DNA from: an uncultured Chlorobiaceae bacterium
Lineage (GTDB): Bacteria > Bacteroidota > Chlorobiia > Chlorobiales > Chlorobiaceae
Direction of reading: 5' to 3'
Assembly: GCA_903866255.1 (NCBI GenBank)
Contig: CAIPMW010000025.1
Span: forward strand, 1 to 43,234
Length of the DNA stretch: 43,234 nt
Shown here: piece by piece, positions 19,998 to 26,717 of the stretch
Layout of the letters: every line of letters starts with the position of its first letter
Numbering within the stretch: the stretch's first letter is position 1
Notes under the pieces: generated by a model
The model's database searches: none
Told to the model about the DNA's origin: nothing
What the model saw: only the letters and a program-made list of their open reading frames with translations
Made by a program: the position numbers and the translations under genes

Positions 19998-20115
19998 ATG
20001 AAGCTCCCCCTTAGGAAGCAGTGGGGGCAGATTAACACAATTCGAATGACCCTTGAAAAAAAGTATATTCAGTAAATGAGAAATCCCTGAAAATATCCAA
20101 TCAAAGGAGAAAATT

Positions 20116-20586
20116 ATGTCATTTACCGTTTCAATTAATGTTGAGCGTGCATTCGAAACTGCCGTTCCATCTTCAAAGGTCTTCGGATTGCTCTCCGATG
20201 TCCCAAAATCAGCCTCCTGCTTTCCGGATGTGGAGCGTCTCGAGGATCTTGGAGGTAATGCCTTCAGATGGACGATGGAGAAAATCGCAATCGGTGACCA
20301 GACTCTTCAGCAGACAATATATGCTTGCCGTTACCACTCTGATCCTGCGATCAACAGTGTCGTCTGGACTCCCATCGAGGGAGAGGGCAACGCACTGGTG
20401 GATGGTACATGGAGAATAGCCGGTAGTGACAAGGGCTCTTTCGTCACGCTGAAAACAGCGGGCAAGCTTCTTGTTGATCTGCCGGGGTTTCTCCAGTTTC
20501 TGCTTTCTCCAATGATTGTCTTTGCCTTTACACAGAAGATTGACCGGTATATTGCCAATATCAAAGAGGCGCTCAGTCAGCTCTGA
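20116..20586 (+). CDS. SRPBCC-fold (polyketide cyclase/START-like) protein
   Basis: 156 aa soluble protein with an AAAGGAG Shine-Dalgarno sequence before the ATG. The pattern of an N-terminal strand (FETAVPSSKVFGLLSDVP), a central antiparallel sheet, and a long C-terminal helix (FTQKIDRYIANIKEALSQL) is that of the SRPBCC superfamily, which binds hydrophobic ligands in a deep cavity. No catalytic signature is visible, so ligand and role are unknown. It follows copA by 118 bp and precedes the lipoprotein gene by 84 bp, and may be separately transcribed. Two other SRPBCC-type proteins at 39618-40964 in this window are larger and not close paralogues. Confidence 0.75.
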   Translation: MSFTVSINVERAFETAVPSSKVFGLLSDVPKSASCFPDVERLEDLGGNAFRWTMEKIAIGDQTLQQTIYACRYHSDPAINSVVWTPIEGEGNALVDGTWRIAGSDKGSFVTLKTAGKLLVDLPGFLQFLLSPMIVFAFTQKIDRYIANIKEALSQL

Positions 20587-20590
20587 GTGA

Positions 20591-20625
20591 ACCTGTTTCA
20601 TAGCCGAGTCAGTACCTGTTTCATA
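20591..20625. repeat. Direct repeat ACCTGTTTCATA, 23-bp period
   Basis: ACCTGTTTCATA occurs at 20591-20602 and exactly again at 20614-20625. The pair lies in the 84-bp gap before the lipoprotein gene and could be a double regulator site about two helical turns apart. Confidence 0.55.
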
Positions 20626-20670
20626 CCGACTTTAGCTCCGGCTTTTTAATGTTTTAACCAGTCATAAGTC

Positions 20671-21645
20671 ATGAACTGCTTTTTCTCTTTGTTTGTTTTG
20701 CTTTCACTTTTCTGTTTTGCAGGTTGTGCTTCGGTAGCGCCAAGCCAAACCCCTGCGCCAAAGCATCAGATTGAAACCGGTTCTCTGTTATCTCCCAAGC
20801 CTGAACTTGTACCAGCCCCTGTTCCCGCTCTTGTTACTCCTGAGCCAGTAGCTCCAGCTTCCCCTCCACCGCCGTCAGTTGGCACATCTGCAGGATTTGG
20901 CGAAAGCATCGGCAGTGGTGGCGGCGGTATGGGACATGGCAGCGGTCTTGGTTACGGAAGTGGCAGTGGCAATGGTCGAGCCAGTGTCCCACCCAAGAAA
21001 GCCAGCGCAAGCTTTCCTGCCACCGGTCTGGATGATACACAGAAGAGAATGCCTGACTTTCCATGGCCTCCTCCAAAAGCTTCGGCGCTTGAAGTGATTC
21101 CTGACGCATTCTTGCGTCGACCAGGAATTGGTATCCCTCTGTTTCGTGATGTTGATGCTCTTCTCCGTTCAGCTCTCGACAACTGTGGCTATTCTGAATC
21201 ATCATATTATGCCATTCCTGGTGGCTTTGCCATTGCTACTCGCATTGAACAGATGAACAAAAATGGCACACCAAAACCAGGGGAGAACAGATGGTCTTTG
21301 AAAAACGCACCGATAAACCCATTTTCCGATTTCTCTGCATATGTGAGCGCTCTTTTTAAGGGAAATCCCCGCTACTATCGGGTCATTGTTTTCGTTATCA
21401 CTCCCATCGGATTCAGCCAGGGAGCGACAGAGCCAGGCAAAGCCGAGGTGGAGGGCTGGTTCACTGGCGGGTTCAACATCCTGCCTGCTGACGTTGGCAG
21501 AAGAGCATACACCGATGATTGCCGCTGCACGGCACTCATCTACGAATTTAAAAAGAAACAGGTGAGTCCCGGCTCCCTGACCGGGAGAACCCATCTCATG
21601 CGTTCAGGAATCTGGAACAATCTTCAACCTAAAACTGATCAATAA
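20671..21645 (+). CDS. Predicted lipoprotein of unknown function, Pro/Gly-rich linker
   Basis: 324 aa. Residues 1-19 form a lipoprotein signal ending in the lipobox FAGC with C19 as the acylation site. Residues 20-75 are rich in Pro and Ala (PVPALVTPEP-like), residues 75-105 in Gly and Ser, together a disordered spacer from the membrane. From about residue 130 a folded domain of about 190 residues follows (SSYYAIPGGFAIATRIEQM, YYRVIVFVITPIGFSQ), with three late cysteines, two of them in DDCRCTAL. I do not recognise the family. The stop codon overlaps the next start (TAATG), implying translational coupling with the four-helix membrane protein and a joint function at the envelope. Confidence 0.7.
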   Translation: MNCFFSLFVLLSLFCFAGCASVAPSQTPAPKHQIETGSLLSPKPELVPAPVPALVTPEPVAPASPPPPSVGTSAGFGESIGSGGGGMGHGSGLGYGSGSGNGRASVPPKKASASFPATGLDDTQKRMPDFPWPPPKASALEVIPDAFLRRPGIGIPLFRDVDALLRSALDNCGYSESSYYAIPGGFAIATRIEQMNKNGTPKPGENRWSLKNAPINPFSDFSAYVSALFKGNPRYYRVIVFVITPIGFSQGATEPGKAEVEGWFTGGFNILPADVGRRAYTDDCRCTALIYEFKKKQVSPGSLTGRTHLMRSGIWNNLQPKTDQ

Positions 21646-22112
21646 TGAAACAGCAACTCGCAGTACAAGAGTGTAAAAAGAGATTGCTCGTTGTCTGGAT
21701 GGCTGGCGCTGGCATACTTTCCCTGATTTTAATCGCCCAATCAATGCAGGAAGAGGGACCCTATCTTGATCAAGTGAGCGACGTATGGGCATGGTTCTTG
21801 CCAAACGTCATACCCACCCTATCGCTGATGGTTGGTGTTGTTGTTAAGGACTCGAGTGCAACCACAACCGACAAAAAACTGATTGACACCTTCCTGTTTC
21901 AACTCAGCTTTTGGCTTTCAATCACCTATTTTATGGTGCTGATGGCCAGCATCTCATTGCAGCCTTATTTCAGTCCAAACATAGCGCCTCTCGATTTTCT
22001 AAAGCAATCAAACCTCTGGCTTGGCCCCATGCAGGGGATTGTAACTCTTGCCTTTGGCGTTTTCTTTGGCAAGGCAGAACAGTCGGGAACAACGGTCGCG
22101 GAAAAAAAATGA
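21645..22112 (+). CDS. Small four-helix membrane protein of unknown function
   Basis: 155 aa, with four predicted membrane helices (WMAGAGILSLILIAQ; FLPNVIPTLSLMVGVVV; FWLSITYFMVLMASISL; GIVTLAFGVFFG) and a short charged C-terminal tail. The ATG shares its A with the stop codon of the lipoprotein gene upstream, so the two are almost certainly made together. I do not recognise the family. The partnership of an exported lipoprotein with a small multi-helix membrane protein suggests a membrane complex. Converges with bciA after 35 bp. Confidence 0.7.
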   Translation: MKQQLAVQECKKRLLVVWMAGAGILSLILIAQSMQEEGPYLDQVSDVWAWFLPNVIPTLSLMVGVVVKDSSATTTDKKLIDTFLFQLSFWLSITYFMVLMASISLQPYFSPNIAPLDFLKQSNLWLGPMQGIVTLAFGVFFGKAEQSGTTVAEKK

Positions 22113-22147
22113 GCGAAAAGCATATCAAGCCATGCACACTGTATGCC

Positions 22148-23167
22148 TCAGAACATTGAGTGTTCCCCAAGTTCCTGCCCGGCAAGTCCCTCTTTCAGTA
22201 CCCGCTTGTAAAAGTCCCGCAAGGTATCGTTTCCGAAAGAGGGTGTCATATCGGCATCATACTTTCCGGTCTGCGGGTTAAGCACCAGCATCGATTCAGA
22301 ACAGTAGTACTTGCCGATACGCGCAAATTCAGCCTTGTCCGCCAGCTTTGGAAAAAAATTCGCAAAAAGACTTACAACAGGAATAATGAGGTCGAACATC
22401 TGGATAGGCATTTTCTTGAACTTCGGCGCACGGCCAAGCAGTTCAAAGATCATCTCTCCCTGTTCAATGGGGGTGATCGGTTTACCAGGCCCGCCGATGG
22501 GGAGAATTTTATTCTGCATGGCAGAATCTTCAATGCAGTTGACCATATAGCGTGCCAGATCGGCCTCACTGATCGGCTTACAGGCCGTAAGCCTGCCATC
22601 TCCAAACATCACATAAGGCTTTCCCTTTTTCACTGACTCTAACTGGCCTGCAATAGATTTAAAAAAGGCTGTTGGCCGAACAATCGACCATGTCAACCCC
22701 GTCTCTTTTAACTCCTTCTCAAATTTCAGTTTCGCTCTCTGGAATTCCAATAGCGGCTTCTGAACACAAATAGCGGAGAGCAGAACAAAATGCGTTGCTC
22801 CGGCGGCCATGCCCGCATCGAGCGCATTGCGTGTAGCCTGATAGTCGATATTCCATGAATCCTTGATTCCCCCATTCCGTGAGGTGAGGCAGGAGAACAC
22901 CACATCGAAATGCTCTCCTTTGATACCCTCCTTCATCAACGAATCCATGCTGCTTACATCTCCGAAACGCACCTCGGAACCCTTAAGTTGGGCACGTATT
23001 TCCTCAGCCGTCGTTGTCGAGCCAATACCCGAACGTTCACGAACAAAACTGATCACATCATATTTTCTGGCGACCAGTTCACGGACAACAAATTTGCCGA
23101 TATATCCGGTAGCACCAACAACAAAAACACGTTTTTTCACTGAAGAGAGAGTTACAGTTAAATACAC
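22148..23167 (-). CDS. bciA: Divinyl (proto)chlorophyllide 8-vinyl reductase, BciA type
   Basis: 339 aa NAD(P)H-dependent reductase of the atypical SDR/NmrA group. The dinucleotide-binding GATGYIGKFV lies near the N-terminus, with YIGKFVVRELVARKYDV and later SIVRPTAFFKS typical of the plant/Chlorobium 8-vinyl reductase family. It reduces the C8 vinyl group to ethyl during chlorophyll a and bacteriochlorophyll synthesis. The start is GTG at 23165-23167, supported by an upstream GGAAGAGG at 4-5 nt spacing; an overlapping ATG one base off is followed at once by a stop. Another in-frame GTG nine codons later is possible. The chlorosome gene nearby fits a role in photosynthetic pigment supply. Confidence 0.9.
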   Translation of the reverse strand: MYLTVTLSSVKKRVFVVGATGYIGKFVVRELVARKYDVISFVRERSGIGSTTTAEEIRAQLKGSEVRFGDVSSMDSLMKEGIKGEHFDVVFSCLTSRNGGIKDSWNIDYQATRNALDAGMAAGATHFVLLSAICVQKPLLEFQRAKLKFEKELKETGLTWSIVRPTAFFKSIAGQLESVKKGKPYVMFGDGRLTACKPISEADLARYMVNCIEDSAMQNKILPIGGPGKPITPIEQGEMIFELLGRAPKFKKMPIQMFDLIIPVVSLFANFFPKLADKAEFARIGKYYCSESMLVLNPQTGKYDADMTPSFGNDTLRDFYKRVLKEGLAGQELGEHSMF

Positions 23168-23530
23168 ATACCTCTTCCCTCTTTTTCATGAAGGAGAGTT
23201 GCGCAAAAGCAAAATAGAACAGCAGAAAATACGGGATATTGTCGCCGTTTTCAAAAATGAGCATCAGATAAAACCAGGAATATCAATTGTCTCTGTTCAG
23301 GATCTTTTCAGTGGAAGAGTGGATAGTGGCATTCACTCTGAAAAGTCAATGTTCGACAATATGTGCTTTGTTTGAAAATTGAGGCTGCATTCCTTCAATC
23401 AATTATTATATTTAATGCGATGAGTGTATGTTTGAAAGATAAACGACTTTTAAACAGGCACCGCGAGGGAAGAATTACTACTGATTGTTGCAAGCATAAC
23501 TTCATTTATCACATAAACACACATCCGGCT
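23168..23530. other. Intergenic region between bciA and the chlorosome gene
   Basis: About 360 bp upstream of both bciA (minus) and the csm gene (plus). Its only coding candidate is the short plus-strand frame listed at 23199-23375. The 155 bp before the csm start show no clear Shine-Dalgarno sequence. Confidence 0.5.
23199..23375 (+). CDS. Possible small protein or gene remnant (TTG start)
   Basis: A 58-codon frame beginning at TTG reads LRKSKIEQQKIRDIVAVFK and continues with mixed, soluble-protein-like composition to a TGA at 23373-23375. GGAGAG lies right before the TTG, too close for an ideal ribosome site. It is divergent from bciA, with 31 bp between the starts. It may be a real small gene, the 3' remnant of a lost gene, or chance; I do not recognise it. 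Confidence 0.3.
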   Translation: MRKSKIEQQKIRDIVAVFKNEHQIKPGISIVSVQDLFSGRVDSGIHSEKSMFDNMCFV

Positions 23531-23758
23531 ATGGCAAACGAAAACAACGGCGTATTCACCGACCTCTTGATTGCGGTCGCCAATCCGATCCAGAATGTTG
23601 CTGATACCTTGGGGGACGGTGTCAATTCAGCCACTTTGATCGTCCAGTCCTGCATCAACCTCTGCACAACAATTGTCACCAACTTGGCAAACACGGCCAT
23701 CCAGCTCATTCAGGGTATTGCTACTGCGGTCACCTCAGCCATCACTCCGAAAAACTAA
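23531..23758 (+). CDS. Chlorosome envelope protein, CsmB/CsmF-like
   Basis: 75 aa from the ATG giving MANENNGVFTDLLIAV. The protein is small, poor in charged residues, rich in Ala, Thr, Val, Asn, and ends in SAITPKN. Length, the start MANE, the amphipathic repeats (NLANTAIQLIQGIATAVTSA) and the end resemble the CsmB/CsmF proteins of the Chlorobium chlorosome envelope, which coat the antenna bag holding bacteriochlorophyll aggregates. CsmB and CsmF are close paralogues and I cannot say which this is. The open frame extends upstream to 23363, but that part is not protein-like. A strong hairpin follows the stop. Confidence 0.82.
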   Translation: MANENNGVFTDLLIAVANPIQNVADTLGDGVNSATLIVQSCINLCTTIVTNLANTAIQLIQGIATAVTSAITPKN

Positions 23759-23781
23759 CGGGCTGATCGCGTTGACAAAAG

Positions 23782-23807
23782 CACCCTGCACGGAAAGGTG
23801 CAGGGTG
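23782..23807 (+). terminator. GC-rich hairpin after the chlorosome gene
   Basis: A 10-bp perfect stem (CACCCTGCAC / GTGCAGGGTG) with a 6-nt GGAAAG loop, 24 bp after the csm stop. No T-run follows, so it may act as a 3' stabilising structure of an abundant mRNA rather than an intrinsic terminator. Confidence 0.6.
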
Positions 23808-23875
23808 TGCAATAAAGCGAGGTTGTTCGTCATTAGTTGGAGCGGGTGTGGCCGCGTTTGCTTTGCTCAATGACG

Positions 23876-24571
23876 TTATACGACAGCTCCAAAAAGCCGG
23901 CCGACCCCGGCAGTCAGGCCCATAGCAAGAGTTCCCCAGAAGGCAACACGCATTGCACCTTTGAGCAGAGATGCTCCGCCAGCATACGCGGCTGTGCCGC
24001 CAAGAACAACTAACGTAACAAGTGCTGTAGCAGAGGTGATTTCGACCACCAGAGCCGAAGGTGCCAGCAACGCCGCTACGACAGGAATAATCGCACCCGC
24101 AACAAAAGAGATAGCAGAGGAAAACGCTGCCTGGATTGGGCGAGCCCGCAACGTCTCTGTAATGCCAAGTTCGTCACGGGCATGTGCTCCAAGTGCATCT
24201 TTCGACATCAGGCTTGCCGCTACCTGGTGTGCCAATGGTGGTTCAAGACCACGGCTGACATAAATTGCAGTCAACTCCTCCAGTTCATGTTCTGGATCCT
24301 CTTCTAATTCACGTTTTTCACGTGCGATATCTGCCTCTTCAGTGTCGGCCTGCGATTGAACCGATACATACTCCCCAGCCGCCATAGACATAGCTCCAGC
24401 GACAAGGCCAGCCACACCTGTCAACAGAATACTGCCATGGGAAGCTCCGGCCGCAGCTACGCCAATGACAAGGCTTGCTATAGAGATGGTTCCGTCATTC
24501 GCACCAAGCACCGCAGCGCGAAGCCAGCCAATTCGATCTGCTCTATGAGACTCTCTGTGAATAAGTGACAT
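23876..24571 (-). CDS. VIT1/CCC1 family Fe2+/Mn2+ transporter
   Basis: 231 aa from the second ATG (MSLIHRESHRADRIGWLR). AAGGA is 7 nt from this start but only 1 nt from an ATG two codons upstream, so the second is preferred. The family hallmarks are LGANDGTISIASLVIGVAAAGAS in helix 1, AGAMSMAAGEYVSVQSQ in helix 2, a cytoplasmic Glu-rich helical region (EKRELEEDPEHELEE) that binds metal in VIT1 proteins, and three C-terminal helices. Such proteins move Fe2+ or Mn2+ out of the cytosol. The start lies next to an IS insertion region but the gene looks intact. Confidence 0.93.
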   Translation of the reverse strand: MSLIHRESHRADRIGWLRAAVLGANDGTISIASLVIGVAAAGASHGSILLTGVAGLVAGAMSMAAGEYVSVQSQADTEEADIAREKRELEEDPEHELEELTAIYVSRGLEPPLAHQVAASLMSKDALGAHARDELGITETLRARPIQAAFSSAISFVAGAIIPVVAALLAPSALVVEITSATALVTLVVLGGTAAYAGGASLLKGAMRVAFWGTLAMGLTAGVGRLFGAVV

Positions 24572-24643
24572 CAACATATCCTTTTTAAAACAACGATTTA
24601 ATCTTCATCACAGGGCAAATATACAGAGTTTTAGACTTAAATT

Positions 24644-24840
24644 ATGGACAAACTCCCGGCAATTTTAGCCACAATCAAACATGCGCTGCACGTAAGGATT
24701 GACAAAAGCCCTGTGCCAGTAACAGAAGAGTTCAGGAATAAGGAATTCATATACTTGCACCGATACACAGATTCGGGCTCTTCATCCAGTCTGGTATTTC
24801 AGATCAAACTGATGGTGACGTTTTACCAAAGCACGATTTA
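24644..24840 (+). other. Possible coding remnant cut by the IS
   Basis: A plus-strand frame from ATG (MDKLPAILATIKHALHVRID) runs 66 codons in soluble-protein-like sequence and then enters the left end of the IS630 element, where it stops. No ribosome site is evident and I do not recognise it. If real, it is a gene truncated by the insertion; the DNA on the other side of the IS does not continue it. Confidence 0.25.
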
Positions 24841-24853
24841 TTCAATTTCTAAA
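24841..24853 (+). repeat. Left terminal inverted repeat of the IS630 element
   Basis: TTCAATTTCTAAA, the exact reverse complement of 25931-25943. Including the flanking TA and one more T, the match is 16 bp (24838-24853 against 25931-25946). Confidence 0.9.
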
Positions 24854-24892
24854 ACAAAAGCGTTATAATATACACTAAAAGGAGGTGGGTAT

Positions 24893-25387
24893 ATGGCACG
24901 ACCAGCAAGCGGTAAGGACGTTTTGGAAAAGGCAAAGGAAGCATTGGCAAATGCTCGGACTGTAGAAGAGCTGCGCCAGGCACAAGCGGTGATCTTGCCA
25001 CTGGAATACGTTTTTTCTATTGACCAAGTCGCCGCTGTCATGGGCATTTCAAAGGGTTGGGCCTGTCAATTGAGAAGGCGTTTTATAAATGCCGGTGGCC
25101 TGCCAGCAGAAACAAAACCAAAGCGAGGTGGACGTCATCGGGAAAATATGAGCAAAGAGGAAGAGGTTGCCTTTCTTGCTCCTTTTTTCGATAAAGCGAT
25201 ATTGATTGCCAGCGAGATCAAGAGTGCGCTGGACGAACGAATGGGCCGTAAAACGGCACTTGCTTCGACCTATAATCTTCTGTACAGGCATAACTGGCGG
25301 AAGCTTGTGCCGGACAAAAGACATACAATAACCGATGTCGAAGCGCAGTTGGACTGGAAAAACTCCGGGAACTCCTTTCCCCGATAA
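24893..25387 (+). CDS. IS630-family transposase, N-terminal part (ORF A)
   Basis: 164 aa, ATG preceded by a strong AAGGAGGTG site. It holds the helix-turn-helix DNA-binding region (FSIDQVAAVMGISKGWACQLRRRF) and the second winged-helix-like part (RKTALASTYNLLYRHNW) of an IS630 transposase. After DWK at the 3' end the frame leaves the family: the in-family continuation (KLRELLSPINAEWPGKKPLS) is in the -1 frame, joined at a run of five A residues at about 25357-25361. Either ribosomes slip -1 there or one A has been lost. Confidence 0.85.
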   Translation: MARPASGKDVLEKAKEALANARTVEELRQAQAVILPLEYVFSIDQVAAVMGISKGWACQLRRRFINAGGLPAETKPKRGGRHRENMSKEEEVAFLAPFFDKAILIASEIKSALDERMGRKTALASTYNLLYRHNWRKLVPDKRHTITDVEAQLDWKNSGNSFPR

Positions 25388-25390
25388 ACG

Positions 25391-25418
25391 CTGAGTGGCC
25401 TGGCAAAAAGCCACTCAG
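25391..25418 (+). other. Hairpin at the transposase ORF A/ORF B junction
   Basis: CTGAGTGGC at 25391-25399 and GCCACTCAG at 25410-25418 form a perfect 9-bp stem with a 10-nt loop. It starts about 30 nt after the A-run where the frame changes, farther than the 5-9 nt usual for a frameshift stimulator. Confidence 0.55.
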
Positions 25419-25419
25419 T

Positions 25420-25935
25420 GTGATGTTTCAGGATGAAGCACGTTTTGGCCGTATTTCCGAGCCGCGACGCTGTTGGTATCCCCGACCGGTTCGCCCGCTG
25501 ACTATGGCTATGGTAACACAGGAGTATACCTATGCGTATGCTGCCGTGTCTGTGGCAGATGGGGCGCTCGCCACGTTGATCCTGCCGACTGTCAATACCG
25601 GATGCATGCAGATATTTCTCGATGAAATATCATCCCGGCACCCTGATGACTGGATAGTGATGATCATGAATGGGGCTGGTTGGCACAAGTCGTCCACGTT
25701 AAAAACCCCAGAAAATATGCGCCTGATTTCATTGCCACCTTATTTGCCGGAACTCAATCCAGTCGAGCACTTGTGGGATGAACTTCGCGAAAAAGCTTTC
25801 GGAAATAGAGTTTTCAACAGCTTGGATGCTCTTGAAGACCACTTGGAAGCTTCATTAAGGATAATGGAACATGATACACCAAGAGTCCATTCCATCGTCG
25901 CATGGCCTTGGATTATGAATTCATTATTGATTTAG
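25420..25935 (+). CDS. IS630-family transposase, DDE catalytic part (ORF B), substituted active site
   Basis: 171 aa from GTG-ATG, but the in-frame coding sequence begins upstream at the frame change in ORF A. The DDE fold is clear: first Asp in [10 protein letters not shown], final Glu in [20 protein letters not shown]. The middle position, normally Asp in M-D-x-A-x-x-H, reads [11 protein letters not shown], that is Asn. Loss of this metal ligand should abolish strand transfer. The stop codon lies within the right terminal repeat. Confidence 0.88.
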   Translation: MMFQDEARFGRISEPRRCWYPRPVRPLTMAMVTQEYTYAYAAVSVADGALATLILPTVNTGCMQIFLDEISSRHPDDWIVMIMNGAGWHKSSTLKTPENMRLISLPPYLPELNPVEHLWDELREKAFGNRVFNSLDALEDHLEASLRIMEHDTPRVHSIVAWPWIMNSLLI

Positions 25936-25943
25936 AAATTGAA
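25931..25943 (-). repeat. Right terminal inverted repeat of the IS630 element
   Basis: TTTAGAAATTGAA, the exact reverse complement of the left end; followed by TA (25944-25945), the target-site duplication. Confidence 0.9.
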
Positions 25944-25945
25944 TA

Positions 25946-26115
25946 AGACGGCCGAGCATCTGCCAGAACTCCTTGCGTGATACGGCATCGATGCCGGTTG
26001 TCGGTTCATCAAGAAATAGCACTTCGGGCCGGTGCACCAGAGCGCAGGAGAGGGCGAGCTTCTGCTTCATCCCTCCCGATAGTTTGCCTGCCCGTCTTGT
26101 TTTGAAGCGGAGGTT
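25946..26115 (-). pseudogene. Truncated ABC-transporter ATPase remnant
   Basis: The minus strand reads, in one frame, [19 protein letters not shown], then [21 protein letters not shown] and [14 protein letters not shown]. These are the ABC signature (LSGGMKQ) and Walker B (LFLDEP) of an ABC-2 type drug/multidrug exporter ATPase. The fragment is about 55 residues, missing Walker A on one side and cut by the IS on the other. The DNA beyond the left end of the IS does not continue it, so material has been lost around the insertion. Confidence 0.85.
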
Positions 26116-26432
26116 CCAGAAAAAATCAAGCAGGAAATATTCGTAACCAATTATTGAGAAATTAGTTATAGGATTAGCGCGAACTTAATTATTGTGACTA
26201 CTTTGGGATTTTTTTGACGAAATAATAGCATGGTTTGTGACGCAGGCCAAGACTTAGATCAAATCCAGACTCAAGTGTAGGCAATTAATTTATGATACAC
26301 AAATTCTTTAGTGACTACGTTTTTTTTGCTATTTTCTTCTTAAAAAATTTATTTATATAGCTTTATCGTTTTTTTGCTCTGGAACTTCGGTTGAAAAAGA
26401 AAGCCATCTCACCGTGCTTGCTCATGGAACGA
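26116..26432. other. AT-rich gene-free stretch between the ABC remnant and tRNA-Cys
   Basis: About 320 bp, AT-rich with several T-runs, without an ORF of protein-like composition. It probably represents decayed DNA of the mobile-element region. Confidence 0.5.
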
Positions 26433-26460
26433 ACAAAACCTGCTCAGCGCAGGCTTTGTT
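26433..26460 (-). terminator. Probable terminator of the tRNA-Cys transcript
   Basis: On the minus strand, AACAAAGCCTGC pairs with GCAGGTTTTGTT around a short loop (one mismatch), just 8-9 nt beyond the tRNA 3' end, with a T-rich 3' arm. Confidence 0.6.
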
Positions 26461-26468
26461 ATCAGGTA

Positions 26469-26542
26469 TGGAGGCGAAGAGCGGACTCGAACCGCTGTAC
26501 AAGGTTTTGCAGACCTCTGCCTGACCACTCGGCCACTTCGCC
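26469..26542 (-). tRNA. tRNA-Cys (GCA)
   Basis: 74 nt on the minus strand. The 7-bp acceptor stem is GGCGAAG/CTTCGCC, the D-arm contains GCCGAGTGGTCAGGC, the anticodon loop is CTGCAAA (anticodon GCA), the T-arm is AGCGG-TTCGAGT-CCGCT, the discriminator is U73 as expected for tRNA-Cys, and CCA is encoded. It lies 350 bp from the ABC-ATPase remnant, a plausible integration hot spot. Confidence 0.95.
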
Positions 26543-26717
26543 ATTTCTGGAGTGCCAAGGTACAATAAAAACTCTTTCTTTACAAATAGTCAAGGCTCAT
26601 TTATCCACCTCATGAAAGAGAGTATTGTCCTTGAACTCCCGATAACACTGGGCAAACAACTCTATAAAAAAGTCATCTACCCGGATTACTAATCAACAAC
26701 TTATCAAGGAGTATCCA

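Larger units (their letters stand above)
24841..25943 (+). mobile_element. IS630-family insertion sequence, complete ends
   Basis: About 1.1 kb bounded by exact 13-bp terminal inverted repeats (TTCAATTTCTAAA at 24841-24853; TTTAGAAATTGAA at 25931-25943), flanked on both sides by the dinucleotide TA (24839-24840 and 25944-25945), the usual IS630/Tc1 target duplication. The repeats continue imperfectly inward. Inside are two ORFs in -1 relation encoding the DDE transposase. The second DDE position is Asn in ORF B, so the copy is probably inactive unless complemented in trans. Confidence 0.9.

Noticed and set aside
20601-20647. Intrinsic terminator after the SRPBCC gene (AGCCGAG...CTCCGGCTTTTT)
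   Set aside because: The stem would need a bulge and a loop of about 30 nt; too weak to call despite the T-run.
26612-26692. 26-codon ORF MKESIVLELPITLGKQLYKK
   Set aside because: Too short to support, no ribosome site, no recognised homologue; it may be a C-terminal remnant but there is no evidence.
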